DNA from: Phnomibacter ginsenosidimutans
GTDB lineage: Bacteria > Bacteroidota > Bacteroidia > Chitinophagales > Chitinophagaceae
Direction of reading: 5' to 3'
Assembly (NCBI RefSeq): GCF_009740285.1
Contig: NZ_CP046566.1
Location: forward strand, 4,006,658 to 4,070,657
DNA length: 64,000 bases
Shown piece by piece: positions 8,295 through 18,437 of the stretch (within the stretch, counting starts at the first letter, position 1; the number at the start of each line of letters is the position of its first letter). The translations under genes and the position numbers were made by a program. Under the pieces are notes generated by a model. The model saw nothing but the letters and a program-made list of their open reading frames with translations. It had not been told where the DNA came from and did no database searches.

Positions 8295-11200
8295 TTAGAA
8301 ATCAATGTTGGCACCAATGGTGAACGTACGTGCCTGAGGATAGAAGCCAAGGTCTACACCGCCACCAACTTCAGGATCGAAACCACTATAGCCGGTTACG
8401 GTAAGCAGGTTTTGAACGCTGCCGTAAATCTGTGCACGTGATATTTTCATGAAACCAATCCATGACTTGGGCAGTGAATAAGCCAAACGAACGTTTTTGA
8501 TACGCAGGTAAGAAGCGTCTTCTACAAAGCGGTCACTTACCCGGTTGTTGCCGTTGGGATCGTTGAGTACCAGGCGGGGCATGCTGTTGCTGCTACCGGG
8601 GCCATTCCAACGGTTAATCACGTCTTTCGAATAGTTGCCATTGCTCACACCACCTTCGGTATACCAGCGGGTAAAGTTGAGCACTTTATTGCCATGGCTA
8701 CCCTGTACAAATACAGTGAGCTCAAGTCCTTTGAAGCTTACCGTATTGGTAAGGCCATAAGTAAATGTGGGGTTGGCATTACCAATATTGGTACGGTCTT
8801 TATCATCAATCACACCATCTCCGTTGAGGTCTTTGAATTTGATATCGCCGGGAGCTGTAGAAGTGGTTGGATCGTTGCCGGGTGTTTGGCGGGCACTCTT
8901 CGCAATTTCATCATAGCTCTGGAAAATACCATCGGTTACAAAACCATAGAAGAAGTTGGCCGGCGCACCTTGTGTAGTGCGAAGGCTACCACCAGTAATG
9001 CGGGTAAAGCCACCATCGAGCGGTGCACTCAGGCCCAATGAAATCACTTCATTTTTATAAGTACCAAGCACAGCATTGATGTTCCAGTTCAACTCTTTTT
9101 GCTGATTACATTGGCGTTCGCAGTAAAGTCGATACCACGGTTTTGCAAAGTGCCGGTGTTGTAAGGCACAGCTTCGTATGTGCCCGACACAAATGGAGGC
9201 GCTACATACAAAATCAAATCTTTAGAACGGCGCTGATACACGTCTACTGAAAAACGCAACTTGTTACTGAGCATTGCGGCATCAATACCAATGTTGAGTT
9301 GTTCGTTTTTCTCCCATTTGATATCGGGATTGTAAGAGCGGCTGGGTGCAGCTGCCTGTACAATACCACCCGAGCCACTGCTATTGCCAAATGTATACTG
9401 GAAGCTTTGGTTGATGGCCTGTATGTAAGAGTATGCTGCGACATTGGGGTTGCCCGTATAACCAAAACTACCACGAACTTTCAGCTCGTTCAGCCAATTT
9501 ACATCTTGCATAAATGGCTCAGCTGTTAAGCGCCAACCTGCTGATACAGAAGGAAACATGGCAAACTTATTTTGCGGTGCAAAATTGGAACTGCCATCTC
9601 TACGCAAAGAAAAAGAGAAAAATCCGCGGTTGTCGAAATCGTAATTTACCCGGCCTACATAAGAAATAAACCGGCTATTAATTCCATCTTCTGCAGCATT
9701 ACTGATTTGAGATATATCGGTAGGCAAAAAAATCTGGTTGTTGAGCACAGGAATGAGCTGGCTAAATGTACCGCCGCCTCTTCCGGCCGATACAAATGAG
9801 TAGCGGTTTTCCTGAGTGGTATAGCCCACCAAAGCATTTACCTTATGCTTGCCTGCAAAAGTTTTGTCGTACGCCAAAGTAATTTCGGCGAGGTAATCGG
9901 GGTAGAAACCTTTTTGTGTAGAGTAACCGGTAAGTACAATTGGGCGACCACCGGTAGAAGTGGTAGCAGGGCTGAAGTTGCGGTTTTCTGCAAAGTTGAA
10001 ATCACCACCCAACAGGGTTTTAAATTTCAATCCCTTCATCAGTTCCAGTTCTGCAAAAATGTTACCCGTTACCCGATACTTGATGTATGAGTTTTGGGGT
10101 ACTTCCAGTTGGTAAATGGGGTTGGGTTCATTGAAACCATCAGTAGAACCATTACCACCGGCATAGGTACCATCGGGGTTGCGTGGTGTAACCGTTGGAG
10201 GCGAAGTAAGTGCCAGCAACAAGATACTATTGAATGCTGTGTAGGTATCGGCACCATGCTCAATAGATTTGCTCATCATGAGTGAGTTGCCGATTTTAAT
10301 ACGGTTGCCCACTTTTACATCGCCATTAAAACGAAGGTTAAAACGTTCGTAATCGGTTTTGTACAAAATACCATCTTGCTTAAAGTAACCTGCCGACAGC
10401 ATGTACTGTGCGTTGGGCGATCCACCCGAAGCGGTGAGGTTAAAATTGGTGATGGCGGCTCTTCTAAACACTTCGTTCAACCAGTTGGTGCCTTGGCCAT
10501 ACTGTGCTTCAATAGCAGCAGGATCGGCCAGCTTGGGCAAAATGTTGAGTCCGCTGGCAATGCGGGCTTCACTGTTGAGAATGGCGTATTCTTTTGCGTT
10601 CAGCATATCGGGCAGGCGCCATGCTTGCTGTATGCCGCGGTACATATCTACATTCAAACTGGTTTTGCCCACCTTGCCCCGCTTGGTGGTAATCATGATA
10701 ACACCGTTGGAAGCACGTACACCATAAATAGCGGTGGCAGCTGCATCCTTCAACACATCTATGCTTTCAATGTCGCCGGTGCCAAAAGAGTTGAGTATGT
10801 TATCGGCTCCTTGGTCGGGCAAGGGATAACCATCTACCACTATCAGCGGGTTATTGGTACCGGTAAGCGAACTAATACCCCTGATGCGAATGCTTGTACC
10901 GCCTGTACCACCTGGCGCACCACTGTTTTGTGTAATGGTAACACCAGCAATGCGGCCCTGCAATGCCTGAGCGGCATCGGCTACGGGCGTAGCTACTACT
11001 TCTTTTGCAGAAATAGAAGACACCGAAGTGGTCAGCGATTTGCGGGAGCGGGTACCATAACCTACTACTACCACATCACTCAGCACAGCGGCCGATGGAT
11101 TCAGCGTAATATCGACCAGCGCCTGGCCATCAGGCTTATATTCTTTGGCTTCATAGCCCACCACCGTTAATACAAGCACGTCGCCCGACGAATTGAGGCC

Positions 11201-11752
11201 AATGCTGAACATGCCGTCAATATCGGTTTGGGTGCCCACGGCTTTGCCCTTTACCACTACACTAACCCCTACAATTGGGGCGCCTGTTTTTTCATCGGTC
11301 ACTTTTCCTTTTACTACAAATGAAGTGTCGGGTTTGCCACCTGCTTCTATTTGTGTAGCAGCGCCTTCATCTACATCCATAGAATCTTTGCCTGCACCAG
11401 GCTTCACTTTACCGGCAGGCACTACAGAATAGCTGCCGCTCGATAGTTTTTTGAACGTGTAGCCCAATGGTGTCAGCAAGTCGTTTAAAGCTTGCTCGGC
11501 ATTGTTGTACTGGCCGGGTTCAAATTCTACTTTCTCTTTGGGCAGTCGCGAAGCTTCGTACACAATGTCTACCTGAAAACGCTTGTGAATGGCTTCGAGA
11601 AAAGCACTGACCGTGCCTTTGCTGCCTGCAAATAATGGCACATCAGATGCCATTGCTGTAAATGGTTGGGATTGCGCCGTGCCTTGGGTGAGGCATAGCA
11701 CTAGCATTGAAGCCACCCATAGCGGCTTCAGCCAAGAGCTGAACTTTCTCAT
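8295..11752 (-). pseudogene. SusC/RagA TonB-dependent receptor with STN domain (frameshifted as sequenced)
   Basis: Two frames join into a receptor of about 1152 residues. Order: signal peptide (to about residue 26), STN/secretin domain (about 40-115), carboxypeptidase-like regulatory domain (about 145-225), VVVVGYGT and the plug with NPLIVVDGYPL and GVRASNGVIMITTKRGK, then the 22-strand barrel. The STN domain is the part that signals to a FecR protein, and fecR and an ECF sigma gene lie directly upstream. The first frame stops after ANANVISKK. One more A in the five-base A-run at 9096-9100 (read here as T) restores KKELNWN and the rest of the barrel. I take this as a base missing from a run and not as true decay. 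Role: TonB-driven import of beta-glucan oligosaccharides. Confidence 0.92.
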
Positions 11753-11812
11753 ATAGCGGGTCGTTTAACTTATGTGCAATCGATGGCTGGCAGGCAAGGG
11801 TATTACTATTGC

Positions 11813-12733
11813 TTACCGGGCCGATATTAAAAGACGTTTATCTTTTTTCTCAATATTAATATTCAAGGTTACTTCCAAAGCGTTGATGAGTTCGTCGAGG
11901 TTGGCTGCATGCATGTGTCCGTTAAGGGTACGCTCTGCCAACACACTATCCTGCCAGCTTACAGCATAGCCAAAGCGCTGCTCTATCATTACGGCTATGT
12001 CTTGCAGTGGAGTGTAATCAAAATGGTATTCGTTGCTGGTCCAGTCCGCTACAACTTCTGTAGGCGTTTTTTCCAAAATAGGCTCAACAGCTTCTGCAGG
12101 CTTCAGCAATACCACATCGCCGGGTTTCATTTCGTAAATGGTGGTTTTACCATCATTATTCTTACCCGTATACAGCACCTGTACCTTACCTTCTTTCAGC
12201 GCCACACTGGCGTTTTCGGTGTAGGCATTTACATTAAACTTGGTACCCAGCACTTTTACATCCATGCTGTTGGTATGTACCACAAAAAAATCTTTGCCCG
12301 GGGTTTTGGCCTTGGTGATTTCGAAGTAGCCTTCACCTTCGAGCCACACATTGCGGATGGTATCTTCCAGCCAAATCTTCGGAATCTTTAAAGAGGAATT
12401 ACCATTCAACACCACCACCGAAGAGTCGGGCAGCCACACTTTGCGTTTTTCGCCAAAGGCAGTTTTGATAACGGTGTACTCATCGGGCAAAGCCTGCTTT
12501 TGCGTAGCAGTAAACAATGCCCAGCCTGCTGCCAGCACAATAACGGCGGCAGCAGCCCACTGCGCCATGCGGCGAACAATGGCTACGGTGCCCAGTTGCC
12601 TTACCGGAACCTCTTGCTCCAGTGCCTGCTCTATTTGCTGCCAGTTGCTTGCCTGTTGCTCCTGGCTACGCAAGTCACGCCTCACCGAAAACGGGAGTTG
12701 TGGTTCTTTTTGTTCGTGGCCAGATTGCATCAT
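11813..12733 (-). CDS. FecR family anti-sigma factor
   Basis: A 306-residue single-pass inner-membrane protein. Residues 1-75 are cytoplasmic and bind the sigma factor. One membrane helix follows (about 76-95, AAAAVIVLAAGWALF). The periplasmic FecR domain comes next (about 110-210, with VWLPDSSVVVLNGNSSL, LEGEGYFEI and VLGTKFNVNAY), then a DUF4974-like C-terminal domain (about 240-306) that meets the STN domain of the receptor. The start codon overlaps the stop of the sigma-factor gene (ATGA), so the two are translationally coupled. The receptor gene follows after 60 bases. This is the standard trans-envelope switch: receptor loading releases the sigma factor. Confidence 0.95.
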   Translation of the reverse strand: MMQSGHEQKEPQLPFSVRRDLRSQEQQASNWQQIEQALEQEVPVRQLGTVAIVRRMAQWAAAAVIVLAAGWALFTATQKQALPDEYTVIKTAFGEKRKVWLPDSSVVVLNGNSSLKIPKIWLEDTIRNVWLEGEGYFEITKAKTPGKDFFVVHTNSMDVKVLGTKFNVNAYTENASVALKEGKVQVLYTGKNNDGKTTIYEMKPGDVVLLKPAEAVEPILEKTPTEVVADWTSNEYHFDYTPLQDIAVMIEQRFGYAVSWQDSVLAERTLNGHMHAANLDELINALEVTLNINIEKKDKRLLISAR

Positions 12734-13392
12734 TGCGGTACTATTTGGGTAAATGACAAACGGAAGCCATGTTTCATACTCATGCTCTTGCCCTTTTTTT
12801 TATTTTTTTTCGAAGTCCCGGAATCTGAGTCGGAAAACCACTGCTTCAGGTGCTGCATGGCTTTAAAGGACAGGTTCACCACACTCTGGTAATTGATGCC
12901 CATGATGCCCGCAATTTCTTTGTAGTCGAGACTTTCGTAAAAGCGGAAGTAGAGTACCTCCCGCTGGCGGGGCGGCAGTTGGTTGAGGGCCCTGCTCACG
13001 GCCTGCTGCTTTTCGCGGTCCCTGTCTTGTTGCATCAGCACTTCCTCCGGCGAAAACTCCAGCTGAACGGCATCGCTGCCCCATTGGCCAATGTGGAAGA
13101 GCCGGGTTTTCTGGCTGCGCAGCACATTGAGAATGTGCCGGCGAAGCAGTGTAAACACATAGCCTTTTACATGCTGAATGGGGCCAATGCTGTGGCGCTG
13201 CTGCCACATTTTTACAAACACTTCCTGAATGGCATCGTCGGCACCGGTATCATCTTTCAGCAGCTTGGCTGCATAGTGGTGCATAGTGGAATACAAAGCA
13301 GCATGCAGGGCCTGCAGGGCCTGCGTATCGTTTTGCAATACACGGCTCCAGCACTCTTGCAGATCGTTTGGTTGATGGCTGCCAATATGCAT
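12730..13392 (-). CDS. ECF RNA polymerase sigma factor (FecI-like)
   Basis: About 220 residues. Region 2 includes DDAIQEVFVKMWQQR. Region 4 includes LPPRQREVLYFRFYE, then a helix-turn-helix (DYKEIAGIMGINYQSVVNL). The start at MHIGSHQPNDL is taken because Bacteroidota FecI-type factors begin just before the region 2 helices, while a longer frame upstream adds 29 residues unlike the family. The tail after region 4 is unusually basic (KKNKKKGKS) and runs on for about 25 residues to overlap fecR. It heads the beta-glucan operon and probably drives it once the receptor is loaded. Confidence 0.93.
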   Translation of the reverse strand: MHIGSHQPNDLQECWSRVLQNDTQALQALHAALYSTMHHYAAKLLKDDTGADDAIQEVFVKMWQQRHSIGPIQHVKGYVFTLLRRHILNVLRSQKTRLFHIGQWGSDAVQLEFSPEEVLMQQDRDREKQQAVSRALNQLPPRQREVLYFRFYESLDYKEIAGIMGINYQSVVNLSFKAMQHLKQWFSDSDSGTSKKNKKKGKSMSMKHGFRLSFTQIVPQ

Positions 13393-13624
13393 GAATATCC
13401 CGGTCAAAAAAACGTTTGTGGTGAATAAGCGGCTAAAGGTAGGGCGAAAGACAGGTAGCTCACAAATGACAGGCATCATCTCACAACAAGCTTTTTGTCA
13501 CTGCCATCATTTACAGGCAAATTTGCATCAGCCACGCTAAACAAAACAGCTTGTTCGTTTATTTGTTGGGTGTTTTTGTGTCATAAAACAACGTTACCCA
13601 AACGGCCCCTTTAAAATACCACAC

Positions 13625-14125
13625 ATGAAGAAATTTCTTTTCCTCCCGTTGCTCTTGTTGATGCAAGTATGCTGCGTGGCACAAGGAACCGCCTTAAGTC
13701 CTCAACACCAAATCACCATTTTGCAGTACGCCGGCCCCAAAACCAATACGCTGGTACCCGTGGCCATGCTCAATCAGGTAAATGATAACGCCAGTGTAGC
13801 TGCCCGCTGGCTGGCCGACCTCCGCACCGAGCCCCTGCTGCGCCTCAGTTTTAATCCCAAAGACAGCAGCTATATTGGTGCTACTGTAGCAGATTTGGAA
13901 AAAACCTTTGCCGCCGCCGCCGACCAAAAAGCTCTCCTCTTCATCGACAATACAGATGTGCTCTGGAGCAAAGCTGCACCAAGCCCGGAAGAGAAAGCCC
14001 TGATGGACCGCTTTTACCAACTGGCTAAAAAATACAAACATGCGGTGCTTATCCGCTGCGTGTACGAGCCTACGTATTTCGCCATGGCTAAAGCGGGGTT
14101 TGGTATTGTGTCATTGGATTTGTAA
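13625..14125 (+). CDS. Exported protein with a degenerate AAA+ ATPase-like domain
   Basis: A 166-residue protein with a signal peptide (MKKFLFLPLLLLMQVCCVAQ). The mature part follows, in order, the core of a small AAA+ ATPase. LQYAGPKTNT stands where the P-loop GPPGTGKT should be. DSSYIGATVADLEKTF stands for the usual SKYIGETEKNLxxxF. ALLFIDNTDVLW stands for Walker B (LFIDEADALF), with Asn for the catalytic Glu. A VLIRCVYEP strand stands where sensor 1 lies. The P-loop Gly-Lys is gone, so ATP hydrolysis is most unlikely, and an exported place makes it stranger. Its stop abuts the stop of the convergent GH16 gene with no base between. The likeness is from motif order only; function unknown. 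Confidence 0.6.
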   Translation: MKKFLFLPLLLLMQVCCVAQGTALSPQHQITILQYAGPKTNTLVPVAMLNQVNDNASVAARWLADLRTEPLLRLSFNPKDSSYIGATVADLEKTFAAAADQKALLFIDNTDVLWSKAAPSPEEKALMDRFYQLAKKYKHAVLIRCVYEPTYFAMAKAGFGIVSLDL

Positions 14126-14917
14126 TCATTTTTCCCATCCATACACCCGCACATAATCTATCAGCAGGCTGGCAGGAAATGCTTGCGGATTGACGCCGTT
14201 TTTGCCACCCCAGTTGCCACCCACGGCCACATTCAGCAGCCAGTGAAAGCGCTGGTCAAAAGGCCATTCATCGGGGCTTTTGTGCTCGTTGCGAAAACTG
14301 AATAACAACTGATTGTCGATGTAGCCCTCAATCAATTCGGGCGTCCAGTCTACCCGATACACATGGTAGCCATCCATGGCGCCGGGCACTTGCCGGAAAG
14401 CTGTTTTTTGGGTGCCGGCAATGTGGTTATACGCTTGGGTATGTACGCTAATGTGCACTTTCTCGGGGTCGTAGCCCACATGCTCCATGATGTCTATTTC
14501 GCCACTGCGTGGCCAGTTGCCATAGCGCCAGTCTGTGGGCAACATCCAAATGGCGGGCCATGTACCCAAGCCGGCAGGCAGTTTGGCCCGGGCCTCAAAG
14601 CGACCGTACAAAAAATCGCCCCTGCCCTTGCTCACCAATCGGGCACTGGTATAGCTCATGCCTTTGTAGCTATCTGGCTGGGCGGTAATCACCAACTCGC
14701 TGCCATTTACCCAGGCATTGCCACTATCGCGGTAGTATTGTAGCTCATTGTTGCCCCAGCCATGACCACCGGTATCATAGCTCCAGTGGCTGGTATCGGG
14801 CATGCCTTTGTAGTTGAATTCATCGGCCCAAACGGGCTTGGCCGTAAAGCGGGCCTTGGTTTGCGCAACAGCAGCAGTGGCTACCAACAGCAGCAGGGCA
14901 AGTGTACATTTTTTCAT
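14126..14917 (-). CDS. GH16 beta-glucanase, secreted
   Basis: A 263-residue enzyme with a Sec signal peptide (MKKCTLALLLLVATAAVAQ) and a GH16 domain filling the rest. The catalytic EIDIMEH motif is complete near residue 138, with WPAIWML and VGGNWGG as in the GH16 lipoprotein of the same region. It lacks a lipobox, so it should be periplasmic or released. It reads leftward like the sigma-SusCD operon but stands apart from it, with the AAA-like gene between. Expected action: endo-hydrolysis of beta-1,3-glucan such as laminarin, with the lipoprotein GH16 at the surface. Confidence 0.92.
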   Translation of the reverse strand: MKKCTLALLLLVATAAVAQTKARFTAKPVWADEFNYKGMPDTSHWSYDTGGHGWGNNELQYYRDSGNAWVNGSELVITAQPDSYKGMSYTSARLVSKGRGDFLYGRFEARAKLPAGLGTWPAIWMLPTDWRYGNWPRSGEIDIMEHVGYDPEKVHISVHTQAYNHIAGTQKTAFRQVPGAMDGYHVYRVDWTPELIEGYIDNQLLFSFRNEHKSPDEWPFDQRFHWLLNVAVGGNWGGKNGVNPQAFPASLLIDYVRVYGWEK

Positions 14918-14985
14918 ACTTCAGCAATTGACATGAATGGAAGACAAGGGTAAGCGAAATAACCATAGCGGCCGCTTCGAACGCC

Positions 14986-14993
14986 TACATTTG
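14986..14993 (+). promoter_or_regulatory. Candidate -7 promoter element (TAnnTTTG)
   Basis: TACATTTG, a perfect match to the Bacteroidota -7 consensus, 27 bases before the M16 start. No clear TTG is seen at the expected -33 distance, so this rests on the -7 element and position only. Confidence 0.45.
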
Positions 14994-15019
14994 CAGTCGT
15001 TTTACAAAAGAAGACACCT

Positions 15020-16309
15020 ATGCCGGATCGCCATACTGCCCCCCTCATCAAAAATGCCGTTGATTTTTCATTTCAACTGAAACCTGTAAACATTTGGACC
15101 CTCAACAACGGGGTGCAGGTATATGCCCTGCATGCCGGCGAAGAAGCCGTGCTGCAACTGGAATGGGTGTTTTTGGCAGGCAACAGCCACGAGCCGGCCA
15201 ACATGGTAGCCAGTGCCACCAACTTTTTGCTGAAAAATGGCACCAGCCGCCGCAGTGCTTTCGACATCAACGAGCACTTCGATTTTTATGGCAGCTACCT
15301 CAACCGCAACTGCTACAACGAAACCAGCAACATTACCCTCCACAGCCTCAGCAAGCACCTGAGTCACCTGCTGCCCGTAGTACGGGAAATTTTGACAGAT
15401 GCCATTTTTCCGCAGGAGGAGCTCGACATTTTCGTCACCAACAGCAAGCAGCGCCTGCAGGTAAACCTGCAGAAATGCGATTTTGTGGCCAACCGCGAAA
15501 TTGATGTGCATTTGTACGGTTCCAATCATCCTTACGGCAAATACAGTTCTGCCGAAGCATTGGATGCCTTGCAACGAGATGCACTGCTGCAATTTTACCA
15601 ACAGCACTACCAGCAGGGGCATTGTGTGTTATTTGTAGCCGGTCAGCTGCCCGAAGATTTATTCGATCAACTCAATGCGCAGTTTGGCGACCTGCCGCTG
15701 AAACCGGCTGTGTTTACCAAAGCATCGCCACTGGTACTGCCACAACAGGTAACTGGTGAGCGGCACATCCGCATCAGCAACGATCCCAACGGAGTGCAGG
15801 GTGCCATTCGCATGGCCCGCAATTTTCCCAACCGCCACCACCCCGATTTTCAGGGGGTGAGTGTGCTCAACACCGTGTTTGGTGGTTTCTTTGGCAGCCG
15901 CCTCATGAGCAATATCCGCGAAGAGAAAGGCTACACCTATGGCATTTACAGCTACCTGCAAAACCATGTGGAGCAAAGTGCCTGGATGATTAGCACCGAA
16001 GCCGGCCGCGATGTATGCGAAGCCACCATAGCTGAAGTGTACAAGGAAATGGAACTGCTGCGCAACGAGCCCGTGGATGAAGAAGAACTGCTGCTGGTGC
16101 GCAACTATATGCTCGGTTCTATACTCGGCGATTTAGATGGTCCTTTTCAAATCATTGGCCGATGGAAAAGCTATGTGCTGCATGGTGTAGACGAACAGTA
16201 TTTCTACAACGCTATTGAAAACATCAAAACCATTTCGGCCGGCCAATTGCAAGAGCTGGCCAATCGCTACCTGCAGCCTGAGCTGTTTTATGAAATGGTA
16301 GTGGTGTAA
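15020..16309 (+). CDS. M16 family protein, non-catalytic partner
   Basis: A 429-residue M16 protein without the zinc motif. Where HxxEH should be, the sequence reads SATNFLLKNGTSRR, so it cannot bind zinc. The second lobe keeps the R/Y pair in full as NIREEKGYTYGIYSY, which in two-chain M16B enzymes holds the substrate backbone. It is thus the mirror image of the M16 protein at 0.9-2.1 kb, which has the zinc motif but lacks the R/Y pair. In most Bacteroidota such partners are adjacent; here a polysaccharide locus lies between them. No signal peptide is seen. The match of two half-functional chains is the main ground for pairing them. Confidence 0.88.
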   Translation: MPDRHTAPLIKNAVDFSFQLKPVNIWTLNNGVQVYALHAGEEAVLQLEWVFLAGNSHEPANMVASATNFLLKNGTSRRSAFDINEHFDFYGSYLNRNCYNETSNITLHSLSKHLSHLLPVVREILTDAIFPQEELDIFVTNSKQRLQVNLQKCDFVANREIDVHLYGSNHPYGKYSSAEALDALQRDALLQFYQQHYQQGHCVLFVAGQLPEDLFDQLNAQFGDLPLKPAVFTKASPLVLPQQVTGERHIRISNDPNGVQGAIRMARNFPNRHHPDFQGVSVLNTVFGGFFGSRLMSNIREEKGYTYGIYSYLQNHVEQSAWMISTEAGRDVCEATIAEVYKEMELLRNEPVDEEELLLVRNYMLGSILGDLDGPFQIIGRWKSYVLHGVDEQYFYNAIENIKTISAGQLQELANRYLQPELFYEMVVV

Positions 16310-16442
16310 TGTAAAATCCTGAAAAACAGGGATGGCAGCATGCGGCAAGGATTGCTTACTTGCCGGGGTAAAGTTGTTGTGTAGTGTTGAAATAAACAGT
16401 ACACTTGATGGAAACAACCCATTCAACCTGATCCACTTTTTC

Positions 16443-18437
16443 ATGCGCCAAACCACGCACCATTGTTACCGGGCAGCCTTGCTGCTATTTGTGCTGCACT
16501 TGCTGCTACCCCTGCCTGCGGCCGTGGCACAAACGGCTGCCCTCGACAGCATTTACAAGCTGGCACAAAAAGCACCCAACGATTCTGCACGGCTCATGTA
16601 TTTGCGCCGCTACGGGCTGGTGCTGGCCCGCAACAATTTTGAAAAGGGCATGAAAGTGCTGGAAGATGGCGCTTCTGAAGCATTTGCCAAAGGCTACAAT
16701 TTACTGGCCGTAGATTATTACCTCAACAAAGGCATTGCCCTTTATGAAAAGGGCGAATACATTCAAAGCATTGCCAGCGATGAACGTACCGAAAAAATGT
16801 ACCTGCAGCTGCCCGACAACGACCGCCGCACCTGGGGTTTGGCGGCTGTGCTCAATAATTTAGGTACAGCCTACAGCCTGATCAACGAACTGGAAACAGC
16901 ACAACAATATTACCTGCGCAGCATTGAGCAATTCGAAAAATTGAAAGACTCTACGTCGCTGTTGGTAGCACATTTTAATGTGGCATTTATCTACATTGAT
17001 ATGCAACAATGGGAGCAGGCCAATTTTTATTTGCAGCGCAGCATCGACCATTTATCCAGTAAACTTTTTTACGACGAAGCAGTGCACAGCATTGCCCGTA
17101 AAGCCGCCATTTGCTTCCGCCTCAATAAAATGCAGGAAGGCCTGCAACTGCTGCGCAAAGCCGATAGTTTGTTGCCCAAAGCGAGTTATGAACTGTCAGC
17201 TATTTATGTACACAATGCACGGGGCGATTACTATGCGGCCAAAGGCGATTGGCAGCAATCGTTGCAACAGCACCGCATGGCTTACCCGCTGAGTTTGCAG
17301 TACAACGATCCGTATTACATAGCCGATGAAGCATGGGAAATGGGCCGTGCATTTTTGCAACTGCAGCAGCACGACTCTGCCGAAGCTTATCTCAACAAAG
17401 CCCTGCAGGTAGCCCGCCAATACAACTACTTGCCTAAGGTGAAATTTATTTTGAAAGACATGGCGGCTTACTATGCTGGTATTGGCGATTATAAAATGGC
17501 CTGGCAACAAGCCAGTGCCCTCAACAATTTTACCGACAGCTTGGTAGCACGGCAAAACCACAACCGCATTTTGCTCAACGATGCCCGTTATCAAAGCCGG
17601 CAAAAAGAAACCCGCATTTCTACACTGGAAAAAGAAAATGTAGCCAAGAGCATCACGCTGCAAAAACGCAGCCTCATGATGTACGTATTATTGGCAGCAT
17701 TGCTGGTGGTGCTGCTCATGGGTGCTTTGTATTATCGTACCTACCGGCAAAAGCAACAGCTGCAGCAGCAGCGTATTGATCAGCTGGAAACAGAAAAACA
17801 ACTCATGGCTGCAGAAGCCATTTTAAAAGGCGAGGAGCAAGAACGCAGCCGCCTGGCCAAAGACCTGCACGATGGCTTGGGTGGCATGCTGAGTGGTGTA
17901 AAATTTTCATTTCAACATATGCGAGAAAATCTGGTGATGACGCCCGACAATCAGGCGGCTTTCGAACGGGGCATTGACATGCTCGACAGCTCCATTAAAG
18001 AGCTGCGCCGCGTAGCACACAACATGATGCCCGAAAGCCTGGTAAAGTTTGGGCTCGATGCTGCCCTCAAAGATTTTTGCCACAGCGTAAGCGAAAGTGG
18101 TGCTATACAACTGAGCTACCAATCGTTTCAGTTGCACAACTTATCGTTAGATCAACAAATGGCCATTGGCATATACCGGGTGGTGCAAGAGCTCATCAAC
18201 AATGTGCTGAAACATGCTGCTGCTAAAAATGCGTTGGTACAAATCAACTATCAGGACGGGCACATGACCATTACCGTAGAAGACGATGGCAAAGGCTTTG
18301 ACACGGCCACGTTGTACAACAGCGGCGGTATGGGCTGGAGCAATATTCAAAGCCGTATCAACTATCTTCAGGGTAAGATAGATGTACAATCAACGCCCGA
18401 TAAAGGCACTTCTGTATTCATTGAATTTGATGTGTAA
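16443..18437 (+). CDS. TPR-containing sensor histidine kinase (NarL/LytS-type HisKA_3)
   Basis: About 664 residues. Signal peptide (start at MRQTTHHCY chosen for this), a periplasmic block of TPR-like helices (about 60-380), one membrane helix (about 410-430, MMYVLLAALLVVLLMGALYY), a coiled-coil linker rich in Gln, then HisKA_3 with the phospho-acceptor His in SRLAKDLHDGLGGMLSG (near residue 475) and an HATPase domain (NNVLKHAAAKNAL; GMGWSNIQSR). It senses something through the TPR block and phosphorylates the response regulator whose start overlaps its stop (TAATG). A close paralog lies convergent on the other strand beyond the regulator. Confidence 0.93.
   Translation: MRQTTHHCYRAALLLFVLHLLLPLPAAVAQTAALDSIYKLAQKAPNDSARLMYLRRYGLVLARNNFEKGMKVLEDGASEAFAKGYNLLAVDYYLNKGIALYEKGEYIQSIASDERTEKMYLQLPDNDRRTWGLAAVLNNLGTAYSLINELETAQQYYLRSIEQFEKLKDSTSLLVAHFNVAFIYIDMQQWEQANFYLQRSIDHLSSKLFYDEAVHSIARKAAICFRLNKMQEGLQLLRKADSLLPKASYELSAIYVHNARGDYYAAKGDWQQSLQQHRMAYPLSLQYNDPYYIADEAWEMGRAFLQLQQHDSAEAYLNKALQVARQYNYLPKVKFILKDMAAYYAGIGDYKMAWQQASALNNFTDSLVARQNHNRILLNDARYQSRQKETRISTLEKENVAKSITLQKRSLMMYVLLAALLVVLLMGALYYRTYRQKQQLQQQRIDQLETEKQLMAAEAILKGEEQERSRLAKDLHDGLGGMLSGVKFSFQHMRENLVMTPDNQAAFERGIDMLDSSIKELRRVAHNMMPESLVKFGLDAALKDFCHSVSESGAIQLSYQSFQLHNLSLDQQMAIGIYRVVQELINNVLKHAAAKNALVQINYQDGHMTITVEDDGKGFDTATLYNSGGMGWSNIQSRINYLQGKIDVQSTPDKGTSVFIEFDV

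Noticed and set aside
9085-9105. Programmed -1 ribosomal frameshifting at the C-AAA-AAG runs in the SusC and DUF5689 genes.
   Set aside because: The context fits a Lys-Lys slip only at the second codon, no downstream stem was seen, and the same kind of one-base loss is found in a C-run in asnS and in short runs in rmuC, where such slipping makes no sense.
13480-13624. A small gene or a firm promoter between the sigma-factor gene and the AAA-like gene.
   Set aside because: The stretch is AT-rich with TTG-containing pieces, but no TAnnTTTG element at a good distance and no open frame with a ribosome site was found.
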